Shown: positions 33,031 to 41,566 of the stretch, one piece after another | Layout of the letters: each line of letters begins with the position of its first letter | How positions within the stretch are numbered: position 1 is the stretch's first letter | NCBI GenBank assembly: GCA_034430595.1 | Contig: DAOUEL010000058.1 | Coordinates: 65,946-129,945 of the forward strand | Direction of reading: 5' to 3' | Length of the DNA stretch: 64,000 nucleotides | Source: E44-bin32 sp034430595 | Lineage (GTDB): Bacteria > Chloroflexota > Anaerolineae > Anaerolineales > E44-bin32 | Program-made: the position numbers and the translations under genes | The notes under the pieces: model-generated | The model's input: only the letters and a program-made list of their open reading frames with translations | Database searches by the model: none | Told to the model about the DNA's origin: nothing

Positions 33031-33124
33031 GGGGGTGGTTGGGTCCTGGTGGGCTCCCCGGTCTTCAAAACCGGTGGCGGGTCGCGCAGCGGGCCGCGGT
33101 GGGTTCGACTCCCATCCACTCCCG
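33031..33124 (+). tRNA. selC: Selenocysteine tRNA (anticodon TCA)
   Basis: This 94-base tRNA has the special features of tRNA-Sec: an eight-base acceptor stem (GGGGGTGG with CCACTCCC, one G-T pair), a six-base D stem (GGGTCC/GGGCTC), an anticodon stem CCGGT/ACCGG with loop CTTCAAA, and a long variable arm. The T arm is GTGGG-TTCGACT-CCCAT. The anticodon is complementary to UGA. The discriminator is G. Overall layout matches E. coli SelC closely. No selA, selB or selD is in the window. Confidence 0.95.
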
Positions 33125-33152
33125 CCTAATTGCAGGCTGAGGTTTTGAGCTG

Positions 33153-34367
33153 ATGGTAGATTCGCCACTTGCATCGGTTGCGCTGTCCGAGCGCCTGCTT
33201 CCGTCCATTCGCCAGGTCATGTCGGTTCATGACATTACATCGGGGGATGAAAAGCAGGGTTTCGTCCTGCGTGTACGCGGTAAGCTTCTGATCGACCCTC
33301 AGGAAGCATTTAACCAGCTGGATCCACTTTTTAGAAGCGCTGGCGTTACGTTGCTCACTAGAGAGGATCAGGACCAGCAAGTTATTCTTGCTATGCCGGG
33401 AGTGATCGAACCCCAACGATCCAACCCCTGGGTGAATGTGATCCTGTTCCTGCTCACCTTGATGAGCGTCCTCTTTGCGGGTGCGCTCTACGGTCTCGAA
33501 GGACCCGTCGAGCCGACGCTGAGCGGGATGACAAAGGCAATTCTGGGGAACATACCAAGTGGTTTATCCTTTGCATTGAGCTTGCTCGCGATACTCGTTG
33601 CGCATGAATTCGGCCATTACCTCGCTGCCCGTTACCATCATACGGCGGTAACCCTGCCTTATTTTTTACCCTTTCCCGGCAGCCTCTTCGGAACAATGGG
33701 TGCGTTTATTCGTCTGAAAGAACCACCCAAAAATCGACGAGTCCTGCTGGATATCGGCCTAGCAGGCCCATTGGCCGGGATGGTCATCGCGGTTCCAGTT
33801 CTATTGATCGGTCTGGCGTTGTCCGACCTTGGTCGTCTTCCGTTGAGTCCGACCGCAGCCGCCGGGCATGTGCTTGAGGGCAATTCCCTCTTTTACCTGG
33901 CGGCAAAATATCTCCTCAAAGGGCAACTGCTGCCCGCACCGCTTCATTACGCGGGGACTTCACCGCTGCTTTACTGGCTGCGGTACTTCTTCCTTGGGTT
34001 GCCAATGCCTTTCGGAGGTCAGGATGTAATGCTTCATCCCATGGCTTGGGCCGGATGGGCCGGGCTGCTCGTCACCTCCTTGAACTTAATTCCGGCTGGC
34101 CAGCTCGATGGCGGGCATGTACTCTATGTACTCTTTGGCCGGTCAGCAGCCCGATTGTGGCCTTACATTGTCGTGGGGCTGGTCCTGCTGGGGGTTGTTT
34201 GGTCCGGCTGGTTTATCTGGGCAGCCTTGATTTTCTTGCTCGGCCGGACCTTTGCCCGGCCGAGAGATGAGATAACACCCCTCGATTCGCGGCGCAGGGC
34301 ATTGGCGATCTTCGGGTTAATCCTGTTCTTCCTGGTATTCACCCCGGTTCCCCTGCGGCTTTTCTAG
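33153..34367 (+). CDS. M50-family intramembrane metalloprotease (site-2-protease-like)
   Basis: The 404-residue protein has the zinc motif HEFGH (151-155), the later GQLDGGH motif and about eight membrane helices. A soluble N-terminal domain of about 90 residues precedes the membrane region; its function is unknown. Site-2 proteases cut membrane-bound regulators or remnant peptides. The ATG follows the tRNA-Sec gene by 28 bases, so they could share a promoter. It converges with the ABC-2 permease gene. Confidence 0.9.
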   Translation: MVDSPLASVALSERLLPSIRQVMSVHDITSGDEKQGFVLRVRGKLLIDPQEAFNQLDPLFRSAGVTLLTREDQDQQVILAMPGVIEPQRSNPWVNVILFLLTLMSVLFAGALYGLEGPVEPTLSGMTKAILGNIPSGLSFALSLLAILVAHEFGHYLAARYHHTAVTLPYFLPFPGSLFGTMGAFIRLKEPPKNRRVLLDIGLAGPLAGMVIAVPVLLIGLALSDLGRLPLSPTAAAGHVLEGNSLFYLAAKYLLKGQLLPAPLHYAGTSPLLYWLRYFFLGLPMPFGGQDVMLHPMAWAGWAGLLVTSLNLIPAGQLDGGHVLYVLFGRSAARLWPYIVVGLVLLGVVWSGWFIWAALIFLLGRTFARPRDEITPLDSRRRALAIFGLILFFLVFTPVPLRLF

Positions 34368-34431
34368 GCACAAGTCCTGCCCGTCTGAGCATTTCTGGAT
34401 GGGGGTATTTCAACCTGATAGCAAATAGAGG

Positions 34432-35232
34432 TTAGAAATCCTCCAGCGTACCGCGTCGTTTAGCCTGAATTTCGAACCAGCGGAAAAGCACATATCCAAA
34501 GGCAGCATAAATAAGGCCGACTCCGAATTCCCCGGCGAGCAGGCTGCGAACCTGGGCTACACCGGCGCCGGCGATGATTTCACGCGCGGCCGCGATGCCA
34601 CGTGTAAGCGGAAGCACATTTGCCACTGCCCGCATGCTGGCTGGAAGGATCGAAAGCGGAATATTGGCACCGCTGAATACAAGCAGTAAAAAGTACACTG
34701 TGTTGTTGACAAACATGATATTGCGCGTGATCAGGCTCAGACAACCCATCAACAAACCCAGTCCGGAGGTGCTCAAAGTGGTGACAAGGATCGTTAATCC
34801 GAGCGCACCGAAATCCGTCTGAGATAGGTCAAGGCCCAGCAGCAGCACACCCCATAGAAAACCCACTACGACACCCAGCATTCCATCCAGAACGTGGAAG
34901 AAACCCCGCCCCAGAAAAACCATCATCCGATTGGCCGGCGTACCGAAAAGGTAAGGCAGCGTTCCCGACCAACGCTCGCCTCCGATGCTGAAGGTCACGC
35001 CGTAAATACCACTAATGGCAGTTATTTGAACTGCATTCCCGATGATGTAGAAGCTGGCGCTATCACGTCCGGTTGCGGAGATCCCGAGGAAGGTGAAGAA
35101 AAGGAGCTGGTTGAGCGGCATGATCACCTTCGAAGCGAGATAGGTGATCGGCCGGAGCCAGGCGAAGAGGGCAATATACGAGAGCAGAGCTCCCTGGTAA
35201 AAGATACGCAGATTCCTGAAGGCGCGTGTCAT
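34432..35232 (-). CDS. ABC-2 type exporter permease
   Basis: A 266-residue ABC-2 membrane protein with six predicted helices and the GGERWSGTLPYL block also found in its neighbour (TGERWSGTLEIL). It is the last gene of a three-gene transporter operon. The two permeases are distantly similar and probably form a heterodimer around one ATPase. The substrate is unknown; the relatives transport drugs or polysaccharides. Confidence 0.88.
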   Translation of the reverse strand: MTRAFRNLRIFYQGALLSYIALFAWLRPITYLASKVIMPLNQLLFFTFLGISATGRDSASFYIIGNAVQITAISGIYGVTFSIGGERWSGTLPYLFGTPANRMMVFLGRGFFHVLDGMLGVVVGFLWGVLLLGLDLSQTDFGALGLTILVTTLSTSGLGLLMGCLSLITRNIMFVNNTVYFLLLVFSGANIPLSILPASMRAVANVLPLTRGIAAAREIIAGAGVAQVRSLLAGEFGVGLIYAAFGYVLFRWFEIQAKRRGTLEDF

Positions 35233-35256
35233 GCTGCCACCACTTTCGTCCCTGGT

Positions 35257-36051
35257 TTATTGGAAACCCAGGGTCGCATCCTCACGAGTTTTCATCAGCA
35301 TCTTGCGGAAAAGGTAAGAGGAGATGAGCAGATAAATCAAGCTGAAAAGAACGAGCATCGCGAGAGAAAAGAGAATATCTGAAGCCGTGCCACCAGGAGT
35401 CGTCGCACCGTGCAACGCTCGAGCTGCCCAGTAGGGGGACAGGATGTAGCTGAATGGGGTTGTCCAATCCGGCAGCAGGGCGATTGGAAACAGGAATCCA
35501 CTCAGGATGTAGACGGGAAATTCCATCGCATTCTGCCAGCCTTGCACGCCCGGGTTCATGATGAAGACCGGGGCGATGATCAACCCAAAGGAGACGAAGG
35601 CGATGACTGTCAGCAGGATCGAAAGCACGAATAGCAACGGCTGTTGAACTTCCAGGTGGAAGCTGAAGAAGACCGACGAGAGCAGGAAGGCAATAATCAT
35701 CGACCCGAGTGATTGGGTGACGTGAGCCAGGTTCTTCCCGAAGACAATAACGGGCAGCGGAGTTGGTTGACCGACGAGTATCTCCAGAGTCCCACTCCAC
35801 CTTTCTCCGGTGATACTGTTCCCGCTGATGAATAACAGGCTACTCCATAACCCTGTCATCCCGCTTCCAACAACGACAAAGATCGCCTGATCTCCACTCT
35901 CGGCCCGCAGCATCCAGAGAGCGAGCAATGCAATCAGAAGCGGTTGAATGAGTACCGTGAAAATGATAAAGCCATCCATGATGTTCTGGCGCAGGGACAT
36001 CTCGAATGCGGTCAACGCCGCTCGGCTGTAGGCAACCCATTTCCGGGTCAT
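35257..36051 (-). CDS. ABC-2 type exporter permease
   Basis: A 264-residue membrane protein with six predicted helices and the ABC-2 block SITGERWSGTLEILVGQP. Its ATG shares one base with the TGA of the ATPase gene (TGATG), which implies coupled translation. Twenty-four bases separate it from the second permease. Confidence 0.9.
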   Translation of the reverse strand: MTRKWVAYSRAALTAFEMSLRQNIMDGFIIFTVLIQPLLIALLALWMLRAESGDQAIFVVVGSGMTGLWSSLLFISGNSITGERWSGTLEILVGQPTPLPVIVFGKNLAHVTQSLGSMIIAFLLSSVFFSFHLEVQQPLLFVLSILLTVIAFVSFGLIIAPVFIMNPGVQGWQNAMEFPVYILSGFLFPIALLPDWTTPFSYILSPYWAARALHGATTPGGTASDILFSLAMLVLFSLIYLLISSYLFRKMLMKTREDATLGFQ

Positions 36052-37022
36052 CAGCCTTTGCCTCCAACCAGGCGGACGTAAGCATCCTCCAGGGTAGGTT
36101 CCCGAACGACAACTCTCCCGACCCGCACAGAATCAAGCACTCCCAGGAGTTGGGGGACAGCTTCGGAACCCATCGCTGTGTGTACGTGGAGTGACTGTTT
36201 CTGATCCTGATCCTCCACCGACAGGGTATCGACGAAGGGCAGGTTGCGTATCTGTTCTAATAGACCTTCTGGCACGCCAAACACTTCCAGCTCGATCACG
36301 GAGAGGTCGCTCACCAGGTTCTTCAGCGCTCTTGGTGTATCAAGGGCGACGATCTTGCCATTGTCGATGACCCCGATTCGCTCACAAAGCGCATCAGCTT
36401 CGAACATATAGTGCGTTGTCAACAGGATCGTTTTCTTTTCCGCCTGCAGGTCTCTGACAACCTGCCGCAGTTCTCGAGCACCAACGGGGTCGAGACCCAT
36501 TGTGGGCTCATCAAGGAAAAGCACCTCCGGGTCATGGAGCAGGGTGCGGGCGATGTGCAGTCTCTGCTTCATACCGCGTGAGTAACCTTCAACCTTCTCC
36601 TGGCCCCGATCTGTAAGGCCAACCAGATCGAGCAGGTAGGGAATATGATCACGAGTGTGGTCGGGATCGACATGGTACAGGCTGGCGAAATAGCGCAGGT
36701 TATCAATCCCCGAGAGACGCCAGTATAGGCCACGTTCACCGCCGAAGATGAAACCAATGCGAGCACGTATCTCGTTCGCCTGGGTGACAATGTCCTGCCC
36801 GAGTACATGCGCAGTGCCGGAAGATGGAATGAGGAGCGTGGTCAGCATTTTAATTGTCGTGGTTTTGCCGGCACCGTTGGGGCCTAGCAGACCAAAAAGC
36901 TCACCCCGGCGTACATCAAAGCTGATCCCATCTACGGCGACGACTTCCTTCGTTCGTCGCCGGATGACGCCGATCACAGTTTTATAAACTCGCCGCAATT
37001 CACGGACTTCAATTGCGTTCAC
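36051..37022 (-). CDS. ABC exporter ATP-binding protein
   Basis: The 323-residue ATPase has Walker A GPNGAGKT (47-54), the signature YSRGMKQ (147-152 region) and Walker B VLFLDEP (167-173), followed by a regulatory C-terminal domain. It powers the two downstream ABC-2 permeases. GTG at 37022 follows GGAGG by four bases and was preferred over a TTG at 37064, which lacks a ribosome site. A promoter and a palindrome lie upstream. Confidence 0.95.
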   Translation of the reverse strand: MNAIEVRELRRVYKTVIGVIRRRTKEVVAVDGISFDVRRGELFGLLGPNGAGKTTTIKMLTTLLIPSSGTAHVLGQDIVTQANEIRARIGFIFGGERGLYWRLSGIDNLRYFASLYHVDPDHTRDHIPYLLDLVGLTDRGQEKVEGYSRGMKQRLHIARTLLHDPEVLFLDEPTMGLDPVGARELRQVVRDLQAEKKTILLTTHYMFEADALCERIGVIDNGKIVALDTPRALKNLVSDLSVIELEVFGVPEGLLEQIRNLPFVDTLSVEDQDQKQSLHVHTAMGSEAVPQLLGVLDSVRVGRVVVREPTLEDAYVRLVGGKG

Positions 37023-37192
37023 CGAGCCTCCGGAGGATTGGTCTTCGGGAAATTGCCCTTCCAAACCTAATACGCGTGCACTTGATCATCTGAGCCATAA
37101 GTCAGATCGTTCAACAGCATATCATGCTTCGTTTTCGGCCTGGGTCTGAGGGCCATTACAAATTCTTACTGCCCAATCTCGATAATGGATCA

Positions 37193-37220
37193 ATCTTATC
37201 CGAATAAATTCTCCCGTCAA
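37193..37220 (-). promoter_or_regulatory. Promoter of the ABC exporter operon
   Basis: On the minus strand TTGACG (37220-37215) is 16 bases from TAAGAT (37198-37193). It lies in the otherwise gene-free stretch 37023-37402 and points toward the ABC genes. Confidence 0.55.
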
Positions 37221-37238
37221 GAAGTGTTGGGATAGTCC

Positions 37239-37252
37239 CGAGTCATGACTCG
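37239..37252. promoter_or_regulatory. Perfect 14-base palindrome, possible operator
   Basis: CGAGTCATGACTCG is self-complementary over all 14 bases. It begins 19 bases upstream of the -35 of the ABC operon, a typical place for an activator or repressor site. No regulator gene is adjacent. Confidence 0.4.
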
Positions 37253-37402
37253 CCCCTTGACCATCCTGGTTTCCCGTGACGGTGAGCAACAATCGAACGG
37301 CAGCCGGCGAGGGATGATCAGCAGCGGATGGAAATGGCGGCGAATTCTTGAGGCTCTGTAGTTCACCGTGCTCGCCAAAACAGAACCCATACCTCTGTCA
37401 GG

Positions 37403-39217
37403 TTATCCACTCCGACCGGCCTGGTTGAGGCGGCGATCGAGTTCGAAAGCTGCGCTGATCAGGGCAAGGTGGGTAAAAGCCTGTGGGAAGTTGCCCAGGT
37501 GCTCACCGCGCGGGCTGAGCTCTTCGGCGTACAGCCCCAGGTGGTTTGCGTACCCGAGCATTTTTTCGAAGTAGAAGCGGGCTTTTTCGAGATCGCCTGC
37601 CCGGGCCAGGCATTCGACGTACCAGAACGTACACATGCTGAAGGTACCTTCGTCGCCGATTAGGCCATCGTGTGCCGCGGTTTCCCGATCGTAGCGGTAG
37701 ACGAGCGAGTCATAAACCAGGTGATCTTCCACAGCCTTTAGATGAGATAGCCAGCGCGGGTCAGTTGGGCTGATGAATTTTACTAATGGCATCAACAAGC
37801 TGGAGGCATCGATTGCATTTGTTCCGGGGTGCTGCATAAACGCCCCCATTTCTGGATTCCAGAAGTGGGTGTGGATGTCGTTGTAGATTTCGTCCCGCAC
37901 TTTATGCCAATGTTCGATAGGTGCCGGGAATGAGCGTTTCATCGCCAGCCGGATGCCCCGGTCGATCGCGACCCAACACATGAGCCTGGAGAAGAGAAAT
38001 TCCTGCTTACCTCCCCGGACCTCCCAGATGCCTTCGTCGGGCTGATTCCAGTTTTCGCATAGCCAATCCAGCAAGCGGACTAAATTTTGCCATAGCTCAT
38101 ACGAGATCGGCTCGCCGTACTTATTGTAGAGATAAACCGAGTCCATAAGCTCGCCATATATATCAAGCTGAAGTTGATCATAGGCGGCGTTTCCAATACG
38201 GATAGGGATCGATTTTCGATACCCCTCAAAATGGTCGAGTACGGTCTCCGTAAGTTTATGGCGACCATCCATGCCATACATTGTCTGCAGCGATCCATCC
38301 GGATTGGGCTCGTTGCAACGCTGCTCGAGCCAGTTCATAAAATTGCCGGCTTCGGTTGTGTATCCAAGGCGGATCAATCCATAGAGCGTAAAGGAAGCAT
38401 CCCGGATCCAGGTGTAGCGGTAGTCCCAGTTACGTTCACCACCAATCTCTTCTGGCAAACCAAAGGTACCCGCAGCGGCAATAGAGCCGTATTTCTGACT
38501 GGTCAGCATCTTTAACGTGAGCGCTGAGCGATTGACCTGTTCACGCCAGCGCCCCTGGTACTGCGTTTGTCCAACCCAGCGATGCCAGAAATTAACGGTT
38601 TGCTTAAAGGCATCCGATACGAAATTCGGAGCGCTCGAAAGCGATTCCCCGGACGGAACTGCTTCCTCAAGCACAAAGGCTGCTGACTCGCCAGGCCTTA
38701 ACTGGAAATGTGCGACAGCAGCCCCATCATTAATGTCTACTGGAAGCTCAGTTCGCAGCCTCAATCCAGTGATCGAATCGTCTTCCGGAATAAACAGCAC
38801 CTCTCCATTCCCTGCCTCGATTCGGTGACCGGAGCGGCCATAATCGAAAGCGGGTTTGCATATCATCTGGCAGGCAATTTCACCCCGCACTGATTTAATT
38901 CTGCGAACAAGGTTGTGTTGAGGGCTGATGGTCTCGACCGGCATAAAATCGGAAACCTCTGAGACGCCCTCCTCCGAAAGAAAGCGGGAAAAGAGTATAT
39001 TGGTGTCGCTGAGATAGATTTGTTTCTTGCGGGCGTTCTCCAATTCGGGCGCGAGAAGAAAAAAGCCGCCGTGATCATGATCCAGGAGCCGGGCGAAGAT
39101 GCTCGGGGAATCGAGATCCGGGAAACACATGAAATCGATCGAGCCGTTCATGCCTACAAGTGCAATCGTGTGCAGATCTCCAATAACTCCGTAATACCCG
39201 ATTGGTTGATACCGCAT
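37403..39217 (-). CDS. Glycoside hydrolase family 15 (glucoamylase/trehalase-like)
   Basis: The 604-residue cytoplasmic protein starts MRYQPIGYYGVIGDLHTIAL, the typical bacterial GH15 beginning. It contains ERNWDYRYTWIRDAS and a C-terminal GDEGTFSMCTFWYVE block. Family members release glucose from alpha-glucans or cleave trehalose; the exact substrate is not readable. GAAGGAG lies five bases before the ATG. It is divergent from the hypothetical gene at 39376. Confidence 0.93.
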   Translation of the reverse strand: MRYQPIGYYGVIGDLHTIALVGMNGSIDFMCFPDLDSPSIFARLLDHDHGGFFLLAPELENARKKQIYLSDTNILFSRFLSEEGVSEVSDFMPVETISPQHNLVRRIKSVRGEIACQMICKPAFDYGRSGHRIEAGNGEVLFIPEDDSITGLRLRTELPVDINDGAAVAHFQLRPGESAAFVLEEAVPSGESLSSAPNFVSDAFKQTVNFWHRWVGQTQYQGRWREQVNRSALTLKMLTSQKYGSIAAAGTFGLPEEIGGERNWDYRYTWIRDASFTLYGLIRLGYTTEAGNFMNWLEQRCNEPNPDGSLQTMYGMDGRHKLTETVLDHFEGYRKSIPIRIGNAAYDQLQLDIYGELMDSVYLYNKYGEPISYELWQNLVRLLDWLCENWNQPDEGIWEVRGGKQEFLFSRLMCWVAIDRGIRLAMKRSFPAPIEHWHKVRDEIYNDIHTHFWNPEMGAFMQHPGTNAIDASSLLMPLVKFISPTDPRWLSHLKAVEDHLVYDSLVYRYDRETAAHDGLIGDEGTFSMCTFWYVECLARAGDLEKARFYFEKMLGYANHLGLYAEELSPRGEHLGNFPQAFTHLALISAAFELDRRLNQAGRSG

Positions 39218-39375
39218 GTGAACTCCTTCACCTTGAGTAATTCTAGCACGGCGGGTTTGGGCGACCTGCTCTAGAAGGCTTCAACCTGTAGTTGAAGAGT
39301 TTCGTTCTCTATTCTAGAATCATTCTGGGTTGATTACCCAATGTGCGGAAGATGGGCGTGGAAGGAGGCGGTGTG

Positions 39376-39894
39376 ATGGTTCTCAAGAGGCCGACAGCAA
39401 TCGAGGTATTTACCAGCACGCATTGGATCCGGGGAAGTATCACGCCTGGCGCACAGGGGATCTTCAGCCATCTGAATTTGCCCACTGAATCGTCGATCGA
39501 GCTCGAGTCTGGCGAGCTCAGCCCACTCCACGAGGTCGGACAAAAATCAGAACCTTTCACTACGCTCTGGCTGGTTAAAAGTGAAATCCTGGGGATTCTG
39601 GTAACAAACCGTGCTGGATTGGGACCGGCAAGTATGACCAGGTCGGGTTACACCAAGCCATTTCCGCACTGGGTCAGGATACTGCTGGAGGGGTTTGAAC
39701 TTATCGGTCAGATTCAAGCCGGTGGTCGGTTCGATTTCCGGGCTGTCATTTTCGAGGGTGGGAACCTGTTTGTGCCGCTCTATGATGCCCGCGTGACGGC
39801 GCTGTTCTTCCCGCGCGTCACAGCCGATGCACCCGCCCTGGTGTTCAACCGCAAACGTGTCCAGGGGATTTCTGTCATCGGGAGTGAACCCTGA
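39376..39894 (+). CDS. Conserved-looking hypothetical protein
   Basis: The 172-residue product has no signal peptide or membrane helix. It is beta-rich, with blocks such as IEVFTSTHWIRGSI and FTTLWLVKSEILGILV that suggest a small all-beta fold. The codon use matches neighbouring genes. The ATG follows GGAGG by seven bases; an earlier in-frame ATG at 39343 is possible. I do not recognise the family. It is followed by a promoter and a candidate small RNA and stands alone. Confidence 0.6.
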   Translation: MVLKRPTAIEVFTSTHWIRGSITPGAQGIFSHLNLPTESSIELESGELSPLHEVGQKSEPFTTLWLVKSEILGILVTNRAGLGPASMTRSGYTKPFPHWVRILLEGFELIGQIQAGGRFDFRAVIFEGGNLFVPLYDARVTALFFPRVTADAPALVFNRKRVQGISVIGSEP

Positions 39895-39931
39895 TGGGTT
39901 AGATGTCCCCCGAAACGCGTTTCTTGCTGAT

Positions 39932-39959
39932 TTGACAGGCACTCGAAAATCACTACAAT
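39932..39959 (+). promoter_or_regulatory. Near-consensus promoter before a candidate small RNA
   Basis: A perfect TTGACA (39932-39937) is 16 bases from TACAAT (39954-39959). It lies between the hypothetical gene and a convergent gene, so it drives no protein on the plus strand. Confidence 0.7.
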
Positions 39960-39965
39960 ACATGG

Positions 39966-40060
39966 CCTGAAGTCAGGGCTTTCAAGGTTTGCACCGCCTG
40001 GGGCCCTGACCACGACGCCGGCTGCCATTCCTCATGGAGCCGGCGTCATCATGTCGGATT
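39966..40060 (+). ncRNA. Candidate structured small RNA
   Basis: Downstream of the promoter two strong hairpins occur. The first joins GTCAGGGC (39972-39979) to GCCCTGAC (40003-40010). The second is a ten-base stem GACGCCGGCT/AGCCGGCGTC (40014-40047) that extends by four more pairs (CCAT/ATGG) around the loop TCCTC, with one bulged G. No poly-T tract follows, so the 3' end is unclear. No coding frame is present. I do not recognise a known RNA family; a bidirectional transcription block is an alternative reading. Confidence 0.5.
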
Positions 40061-40118
40061 GAGCTAGAGGTTTCCAACTTCTTCACAATCACTTGGGTTG
40101 GAGTTAACCTTGTTCAGT

Positions 40119-41459
40119 TCAATACTTCAAGCTGCTGCCTCCGATGAACTCACGCAAGACTGAATCGCTCGGAACGGGTGAATCATCGATAACAGGCTCG
40201 ATTGCTTCGAGCACTTGCCTGACGCGGCTGGCCCGCATGTAGGCATCCTCCCGCAGCGGGTCATCCATATACTCAGCTTCCCATCGTGTAAATTCCTCCA
40301 ACAGCCGGGCGCGGTATAAGCACAGTTCATAAGGCATGGCGCTGTTGATAATGAAATCAGCTGTTCCCTGGAAGGGAATGATGTTGCGCATCTCGCTGGC
40401 CCGGACGTAATGCCAGTGTTCGAGAGTGCGCTGTGGGTCATACGCACGGTGTACCGAATCACGCAGCATCCGGCGTATCAGCCGCAGGTCGGTCCAACGG
40501 ATGTATTCACCATCCAGCCCCCGCATCTGGAGCAGTGGCTCCAGGTACAGGCTTGCCCGGACTTCGCTGTCGATGCCCTCGGTCATCGGGGGATAGAGGC
40601 CATGCAAACTGTCGATTAGGAGGATCTCATCCTTCTCAAGCACCATCGGTGTTTGCTCGTCTGTGCGGTGGCCAGTTTTAAAGTCGTAATAGGGGACCAT
40701 GACCTGCTCTCCCTGGACGAGATGTCTCAGATGCTCGTTGATGAGAGGTAAATCAAGAGCCTGGGGAGTCTCAAAGTCATAATCTCCGAATTCATCCTTC
40801 GGGTGCAGTTCGAGATCGAAGAAGTAGTTATCAACGTTTAATGCACGGAAGCGCAGGCCGCGTTTCTTCAGTCGCTGCTCAAGTTTGATGGTGGTAGTCG
40901 TTTTTCCTGAGGAGGAGGGGCCAGTAATCAATACCATCTTGAGCAAATCGCCGCGCTCCGCCAGGATTTCTGATGCCGTATCGAGATCATCTTCGTAGGC
41001 GGCTTCCGATTCATGCACGATTTGTGGAAACTCCCCCTTTCCAACGCGATCGTTGAGCGATTGGATTGTGTCGAGATCGTGCCGAACAGCCCAGTCCAGG
41101 ACATACCAGATCTTGCGCCAGGGTACATTCTCTGAAGGGCGCATCGACCGCCTGGAATCCTCTCGACGCTTCCGGTCACGTTCATCCCGGTAGAGGATAT
41201 ACGCCTTCGCTACCTGGGCATGACCTTGTTCAATCAGGATTTTCTCTACCGCATCCTGAATTTCCTCAATCTGCGGGGTGTGATCCGCCGGCAAATTCTG
41301 CGCCAAATATTCCACCACCTGGTCAGCGAGGTCCTCCGCCCGGCCGCGATCTCGACCGCCAACAGCGACGGCGGCCCGATAAATCGCGTTAGCAATCCGC
41401 TCACGGTTGAAGGGGACGATCGCTCCACTGCGTTTGACGACATGTTCGAGTGGGTTCAT
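40119..41459 (-). CDS. ATP-cone domain fused to a uridine kinase-like P-loop kinase
   Basis: Residues 4-95 form an ATP-cone (VVKRSGAIVPFNRERIANAI), the nucleotide-sensing domain usually found in ribonucleotide reductase and NrdR. Residues 175-446 are a phosphoribulokinase/uridine-kinase domain with the P-loop GPSSSGKT (180-187), DNYFFD, and the IDSLHGL region. The kinase probably phosphorylates a nucleoside or sugar under allosteric control by ATP or dATP. ATG at 41459 has GAAGGAAGG close upstream; a GTG at 41474 is the alternative. A TATAAT on the minus strand (41500-41495) is a likely -10. Confidence 0.85.
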   Translation of the reverse strand: MNPLEHVVKRSGAIVPFNRERIANAIYRAAVAVGGRDRGRAEDLADQVVEYLAQNLPADHTPQIEEIQDAVEKILIEQGHAQVAKAYILYRDERDRKRREDSRRSMRPSENVPWRKIWYVLDWAVRHDLDTIQSLNDRVGKGEFPQIVHESEAAYEDDLDTASEILAERGDLLKMVLITGPSSSGKTTTTIKLEQRLKKRGLRFRALNVDNYFFDLELHPKDEFGDYDFETPQALDLPLINEHLRHLVQGEQVMVPYYDFKTGHRTDEQTPMVLEKDEILLIDSLHGLYPPMTEGIDSEVRASLYLEPLLQMRGLDGEYIRWTDLRLIRRMLRDSVHRAYDPQRTLEHWHYVRASEMRNIIPFQGTADFIINSAMPYELCLYRARLLEEFTRWEAEYMDDPLREDAYMRASRVRQVLEAIEPVIDDSPVPSDSVLREFIGGSSLKY

Positions 41460-41566
41460 TTCACCTTCCTTCACACGGGATTCATGTGCAAGTCATTATA
41501 AACGCGCAAGGTGGGCAGGGGCTAAGGGGCTGCAATTTGGTTACCTGTGGTGTTGTCGCGCTTGGG

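Noticed and set aside
32883..33129. Open frames on both strands across tRNA-Sec
   Set aside because: They overlap a fully folding tRNA and have no ribosome site.
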